Origin: Desmodesmus armatus
Lineage: Eukaryota; Chlorophyta; Chlorophyceae; Sphaeropleales; Scenedesmaceae
Length of the DNA: 64,000 nt
Assembly: GCA_007449985.2 (NCBI GenBank)
Contig: VIIQ02000644.1
Location: 370,501 to 434,500, forward strand
Direction: 5' to 3'
How positions within the stretch are numbered: position 1 is the stretch's first letter; every line of letters begins with the position of its first letter. The notes beneath the pieces were generated by a model. That model was not told the origin of the DNA. It ran no database searches and worked only from the letters and a program-made list of their open reading frames with translations. The translations under genes and the position numbers were made by a program. Shown here one piece after another: positions 58,601-64,000 of this stretch.

Positions 58601-61600
58601 GCAGAGCAACCGTGCAGTTGAAGGGTGCCAAACCACAATCGCTGCTACGACGCACAAGCGTTACAGCGCTCAGCTGAGCTCAAGGGCAGTGTAGTTGCCA
58701 CCAACAGCAGTGAATGCCTCCCAAGTGTCTGGCAGTGTGGTGATATCAGATGCAGTCCTGCTGGCTGGCATAGGGCATTCAAAAGTAGCATACTGCCCCT
58801 TGGACCTTTGTGGGGTAGCGTTCGTGTTGGGGTACAATTGCATACACTGCAGCAGCCAGCTGTGCGTCTCCTCATCCATGTGACTATGCACGTGCTCAAT
58901 GGACCTCTTGCATTCAGTTGGGTGGGGTGGATGAAGCAGCAGCTGCCATCCCTGAGGCAGGAGGCTGGCTGCTTCGCTGTGCACCATGGGGACCCCAGTC
59001 GCTGCAGATGATGAAGTGCTCTGTGTGCCTCAGCCAGCAGCAACATATTTGTCCTGCAGCCCATGCACAGCTCCCTGAACATGTCATTGTTATGTGCTGT
59101 TGTAATATATGTGGTTGGCTGGATGGATGTCCTGGACCCCCCTTTGTGTGCAGGTGCATTGCGGCGAAACCAAGGCGACATGCGCAAGGCGGGCGAACAT
59201 GCGGGCAGCACAGCAGCACAGCAGTGATGAGATGCCACAAGATAGTCGACCCCACACCATATGCAGGCCACACTGGTTGCTGCAAGCAGCAGCTTTACTA
59301 CAACTGCAGCTGCCAGCCAGGCGCACAGCACGTGGCATGCTTGGGGGGCGGAACCGCCAACCCCAGCGAAACAGCCCTCAACGGCCACGCATGCAGCAGG
59401 AAGGGCAGCAGCTGGCAGGGGGTGCTGTATGGATTGTGTGATGCTGAGCAGTTGATTGAGCTATATGCTGTAGAAGCACATAGCCTTGACAAGCCTGAAC
59501 ATGCTGTTGTGTTTGAGGGGTTGACCGTGTGCCCTGCGTCAAACCGCGAAAATGTCATTGTTGCCGCGGCATGCAGCTTGGTAATCAAAGTGAACGGCCA
59601 AGGGCACAGTACTATAGTACTGACACATGCCAACAGTTGTGACAGTAGCCTTGCTGAAATGAGGCTCAAGGACCAGTTGTATGCTCAAGAGGTCCTGGGG
59701 TAGGGTTTGAGTGTGTTGCGGTTGTTGATGGTTGAGGACATCAGCAACACAACAGCCCTAGCTGCCCTATGCAAAAGATGCCAAGCAGCCAGGCGACAAT
59801 GGTGACAGTGCCATATGCCAAGGCCAAGGCAAGGGTGGCACAGTAGGTGACGGTGCCCCGGGAGGGTCATGTTGCCGGTGGTGGGGGGGTAGGGGGGTGG
59901 CGGCCCAGAAACTGTCATTGGCGACGGCTGCTAGCACAGGCCATGAACACTGGTAAGGCTAGGGTGGGTGCACTAGCGCTGCCGAGTGTGACACAATGGC
60001 GCACTGTGCCGGGGCCCTTGGAGCCCTGTTGGTGCCAAGTCAGTGCACAGCCCCAGACACTGTGTCTAACCCCTGACCTGCACCCTGACTGACGTCCGTG
60101 TTCTCTGCGGAAACACGGACGATTGCGGCCTTGTTTTCAGTGAAATCAATGCTTGTAATGCGTACGTTCTTGTCAGCTCTGCAGCCCCTGTGCAACTCGC
60201 CATCTGATTTTAGCAGTCAGCAGGAGTGTCAGCATCTGCTGTGCTGGATTCTTGGTTTCTTCTAGCGGCTTCATCTTGCTCTGCAATTCAAACTGTTGAA
60301 CTTGTATGTTGTCAAGTAAAAGTTTCAGCTCAGCAGAGAGGCTGGAGCAGCAGCAGCAGCAGCTGAGGGCTGGTGTGATGTTCCAGATCAACCAACAGGT
60401 GTGTGGGCCACACTGCAGCACACCAGCAGGAGCATCGGCCCCATGAAGCATTCTCAACATTATGATTTTACTTGGTGAATGCATTGGAGGCCCCCTGCAC
60501 ATCCAGATCAGGCTCAGCACAGAACAGCCTTGGCAGCAGCAGCAGCAGTAATTGCAAGAACAGTGCCACTAAGCTGCATGAGACCCACAGCAGAGCTACA
60601 CAGAAGAAGCAGCCAGCATGCATGGTGCTGGATCAGCAGTTGAAAACCGAAGCAACTGCTCCCTGCCCTTCCTGCAGGTACTTACAGCCAACATGCAACA
60701 CTAAGGAGGCACCAACGACGACACGAGTCGAGCCCCACACCATGACCACCAGATGCAAGGAGCAGATGAGACCCATAGGTGGGTGAGACTGGTGTGTCAC
60801 GCAGCAGCAGCAGAGACATATGCCAGCACCACAGGCAGCTGCCTTGGTGAGGCAGAGCAACCGTGCAGTTGAAGGGTGCCAAACCACAATCGCTGCTACG
60901 ACGCACAAGCGTTACAGCGCTCAGCTGAGCTCAAGGGCAGTGTAGTTGCCACCAACAGCAGTGAATGCCTCCCAAGTGTCTGGCAGTGTGGTGATATCAG
61001 ATGCAGTCCTGCTGGCTGGCATAGGGCATTCAAAAGTAGCATACTGCCCCTTGGACCTTTGTGGGGTAGCGTTCGTGTTGGGGTACAATTGCATACACTG
61101 CAGCAGCCAGCTGTGCGTCTCCTCATCCATGTGACTATGCACGTGCTCAATGGACCTCTTGCATTCAGTTGGTGGGGTGGATGAAGCAGCAGCTGCCATC
61201 CCTGAGGCAGGAGGCTGGCTGCTTCGCTGTGCACCATGGGGACCCCAGTCGCTGCAGATGATGAAGTGCTCTGTGTGCCTCAGCCAGCAGCAACATATTT
61301 GTCCTGCAGCCCATGCACAGCTCCCTGAACATGTCATTGTTATGTGCTGTTGTAATATATGTGGTTGGCTGGATGGATGTCCTGGACCCCCCTTTGTGTG
61401 CAGGTGCATTGCGGCGAAACCAAGGCGACATGCGCAAGGCGGGGCGAACATGCGGGCAGCACAGCAGCACAGCAGTGATGAGATGCCACAAGATAGTCGA
61501 CCCCACACCATATGCAGGCCACACTGGTTGCTGCAAGCAGCAGCTTTACTACAACTGCAGCTGCCAGCCAGGCGCACAGCACGTGGCATGCTTGGGGGGC

Positions 61601-64000
61601 GGAACCGCCAACCCCAGCGAAACAGCCCTCAACGGCCACGCATGCAGCAGGAAGGGCAGCAGCTGGCAGGGGGTGCTGTATGGATTGTGTGATGCTGAGC
61701 AGTTGATTGAGCTATATGCTGTAGAAGCACATAGCCTTGACAAGCCTGAACATGCTGTTGTGTTTGAGGGGTGACCGTGTGCCCTGCGTCAAACCGCGAA
61801 AATGTCATTGTTGCCGCGGCATGCAGCTTGGTAATCAAAGTGAACGGCCAAGGGCACAGTACTATAGTACTGACACATGCCAACAGTTGTGACAGTAGCC
61901 TTGCTGAAATGAGGCTCAAGGACCAGTTGTATGCTCAAGAGGTCCTGGGGTAGGGTTTGAGTGTGTTGCGGTTGTTGATGGTTGAGGACATCAGCAACAC
62001 AACAGCCCTAGCTGCCCTATGCAAAAGATGCCAAGCAGCCAGGCGACAATGGTGACAGTGCCATATGCCAAGGCCAAGGCAAGGGTGGCACAGTAGGTGA
62101 CGGTGCCCCGGGAGGGTCATGTTGCCGGTGGTGGGGGGGGGTAGGGGGGTGGCGGCCCAGAAACTGTCATTGGCGACGGCTGCTAGCACAGGCCATGACA
62201 CTGGTAAGGCTAGGGTGGGTGCACTAGCGCTGCCGAGTGTGACACAATGGCGCACTGTGCCGGGGCCCTTGGAGCCCTGTTTGCCAAGTCAGTGCACAGC
62301 CCCAGACACTGTGTCTAACCCCTGACCTGCACCTGACTGACGTCCGTGTTCTCTGCGGAAACACGGACGATTGCGGCCTTGTTTTCAGTGAAATCAATGC
62401 TTGTAATGCGTACGTTCTTGTCAGCTCTGCAGCCCCTGTGCAACTCGCCATCTTGATTTAGCAGTCAGCAGGGTGTCAGCATCTGCTGTGCTGGATTCTT
62501 GGTTTCTTCTAGCGGCTTCATCTTGCTCTGCAATTCAAACTGTTGAACTTGTATGTTGTCAAGTAAAAGTTTCAGCTCAGCAGAGAGGCTGGAGCAGCAG
62601 CAGCAGCAGCTGAGGGCTGGTGTGATGTCCAGATCAACCAACAGGTGTGTGGGCCACACTGCAGCACACCAGCAGGAGCATCGGCCCCATGAGCATTCTC
62701 AACATTATGATTTTACTTGGTGAATGCATTGGAGGCCCCCTGCACATCCAGATCAGGCTCAGCACAGAACAGCCTTGGCAGCAGCAGCAGCAGTAATTGC
62801 AAGAACAGTGCCACTAAGCTGCATGAGACCCACAGCAGAGCTACACAGAAGAAGCAGCCAGCATGCATGGTGCTGGATCAGCAGTTGAAAACCGAAGCAA
62901 CTGCTCCCTGCCCTTCCTGCAGGTACTTACAGCCAACATGCAACACTAAGGAGGCACCAACGACGACACGAGTCGAGCCCCACACCCATGACCACCAATG
63001 CAAGGAGCAGATGAGACCCATAGGTGGGTGAGACTGGTGTGTCACGCAGCAGCAGCAGAGACATATGCCAGCACCACAGGCAGCTGCCTTGGTGAGGCAG
63101 AGCAACCGTGCAGTTGAAGGGTGCCAACCACAATCGCTGCTACGACGCACAAGCGTTACAGCGCTCAGCTGAGCTCAAGGCAGTGTAGTTGCCACCAACA
63201 GCAGTGAATGCCTCCCAGTGTCTGGCAGTGTGGTGATATCAGATGCAGTCCTGCTGGCTGGCATATGGCATTCAAAAGTAGCATACTGCCCCTTGGACCT
63301 TTGTGGGGTAGCGTTCGTGTTGGGGTACAATTGCATACACTGCAGCAGCCAGCTGTGCGTCTCCTCATCCATGTGACTATGCACGTGCTCAATGGACCTC
63401 TTGCATTTAGTTGGTGGGTGGATGAAGCGCAGCTGCCATCCCTGAGGCAGGAGGCTGGCTGCTTCGCTGTGCACCATGGGACCCCAGTCGCTGCAGATGA
63501 TGAAGTGCTCTGTGTGCCTCACCCGCAACATATTTGTCCTGCAGCCCATGCACAGCTCCCTGAACATGTCATTGTTATGTGCTGTTGTAATATGTGGTTG
63601 GCTGGATGGTGTCCTGGACCCCCCTTTGTGTGCAGGTGCATTGCGGCGAAACCAAGGCGACATGCGCAAGGCGGGGCGAACATGCGGGCAGCACAGCAGC
63701 ACAGCAGTGATGAGATGCCACAAGATAGTCGACCCCCCACCATATGCAGGCCACACTGGTTGCTGCAAGCAGCAGCTTTACTACAACTGCAGCTGCCAGC
63801 CAGGCGCACAGCACTTGGCATGCTTGGGTGGCGGAACCGCCAACCCCAGCGAAACAGCCCTCAACGCCCACGCATGCAGCAGGAGGGCAGCAGCTGGCAG
63901 GGGGTGCTGTATGGATTGGTGTGCTTGCTGCACAGTTGATTGAGCTATATGCTGTAGAAGCACATAGCCTTGACAAGCTGAACATGCTGTTGTGTTTGGA
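55551..64000. repeat. Tandem array of a 2.25-kb unit, at least four copies
   Basis: Copies begin at the word ctaacccctgacctgcac: unit 1 at 55561, unit 2 at 57814, unit 3 at 60066, unit 4 at 62315 (cut by the window end). Spacings are 2253, 2252 and 2249 bp. Units 1-3 are nearly identical by eye, differing mostly in G-run lengths and single bases. Unit 4 carries many more one-base deletions. Similarity to unit 1 begins near 55551, just outside the microsatellite region. Each unit contains exon-like frames on both strands, a (CAG)n patch and a 7-9 bp G-run with a nearby poly-G (gtgggggggg.taggggggg). Confidence 0.97.
61404..61953 (+). CDS. Recurrent Cys-rich reading frame inside the array unit (unit 3 shown)
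   Basis: After an acceptor-like tttgtgtgcag each unit offers a plus-strand frame: ALRRNQGDMRKAGRTCGQ, then a Cys cluster (GCCKQQLYYNCSCQPG), GGTANPSETALNG, then SWQGVLYGLCDAEQLIEL and a tail ending DQLYAQEVLG before TAG. Corresponding spans are about 56900-57450 in unit 1 and 59153-59703 in unit 2. No single copy is intact: unit 1 has 5 instead of 6 G near 57090, unit 2 has 3 instead of 4 G near 59190, unit 3 lacks one T near 61771. The majority sequence would be open. It looks secreted or extracellular by Cys content; function unknown. The breaks may be sequencing errors in G-runs. Confidence 0.3.

Overview
The window is nuclear DNA of a green alga (Chlorophyta, most likely Chlorophyceae). 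It has moderately high GC and is rich in CAG/CTG repeats. Its genes are broken into many short exons with GT-AG introns, and the products are plant-type: a PDR/ABCG transporter, a plastid-type anthranilate synthase beta subunit, a plant-like NUP188 and a MYB factor. No bacterial operon, rRNA, tRNA or CRISPR array was seen. All exon borders given here were read by eye from splice sites and reading-frame phase; none is backed by transcripts.

Layout, left to right. (1) Minus strand, 660-12753: the first ~1,140 codons of nucleoporin NUP188, running off the left edge. Its introns hold a 1,260-bp TIR element (4457-5716), a 200-bp near-perfect hairpin (2319-2518) and several degenerate copies of nearby exon ends. 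(2) Plus, 13232-17737: a membrane-anchored family-1 UDP-glycosyltransferase, divergent from NUP188. (3) Plus, 18826-21042: hypoxanthine-guanine phosphoribosyltransferase. (4) Plus, 23290-25331: anthranilate synthase glutamine amidotransferase subunit with an N-terminal leader. (5) 25332-30545: a gene-poor stretch between convergent genes. (6) Minus, 30546-35404 or beyond: a MYB-like factor with a Gln-rich and acidic C-terminus, interrupted by an in-frame TAG inside the polyglutamine tract. (7) Minus, 36129-49963: a full-size PDR-type ABC transporter in 39 exons, with a 7-bp tandem duplication that breaks the frame of exon 16. (8) Minus, 51266-53830: a diacylglycerol/sphingosine-kinase-like lipid kinase. 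(9) Plus, 54611-55011: first exon of an F-box/LRR-like protein. (10) From ~55551 to the right edge: at least four tandem copies of a 2.25-kb unit, the fourth cut by the window end.

The genes do not form one pathway. What unites the window is its structure. At exon after exon, a short piece spanning the exon end and its splice site recurs, in direct orientation and diverged, in the neighbouring intron or flank. I found this in five genes (NUP188, UGT, TrpG, MYB, PDR) and consider it the most interesting pattern here. Pentanucleotide microsatellites, foldback hairpins and the terminal 2.25-kb array add to the picture of a repeat-active genome.
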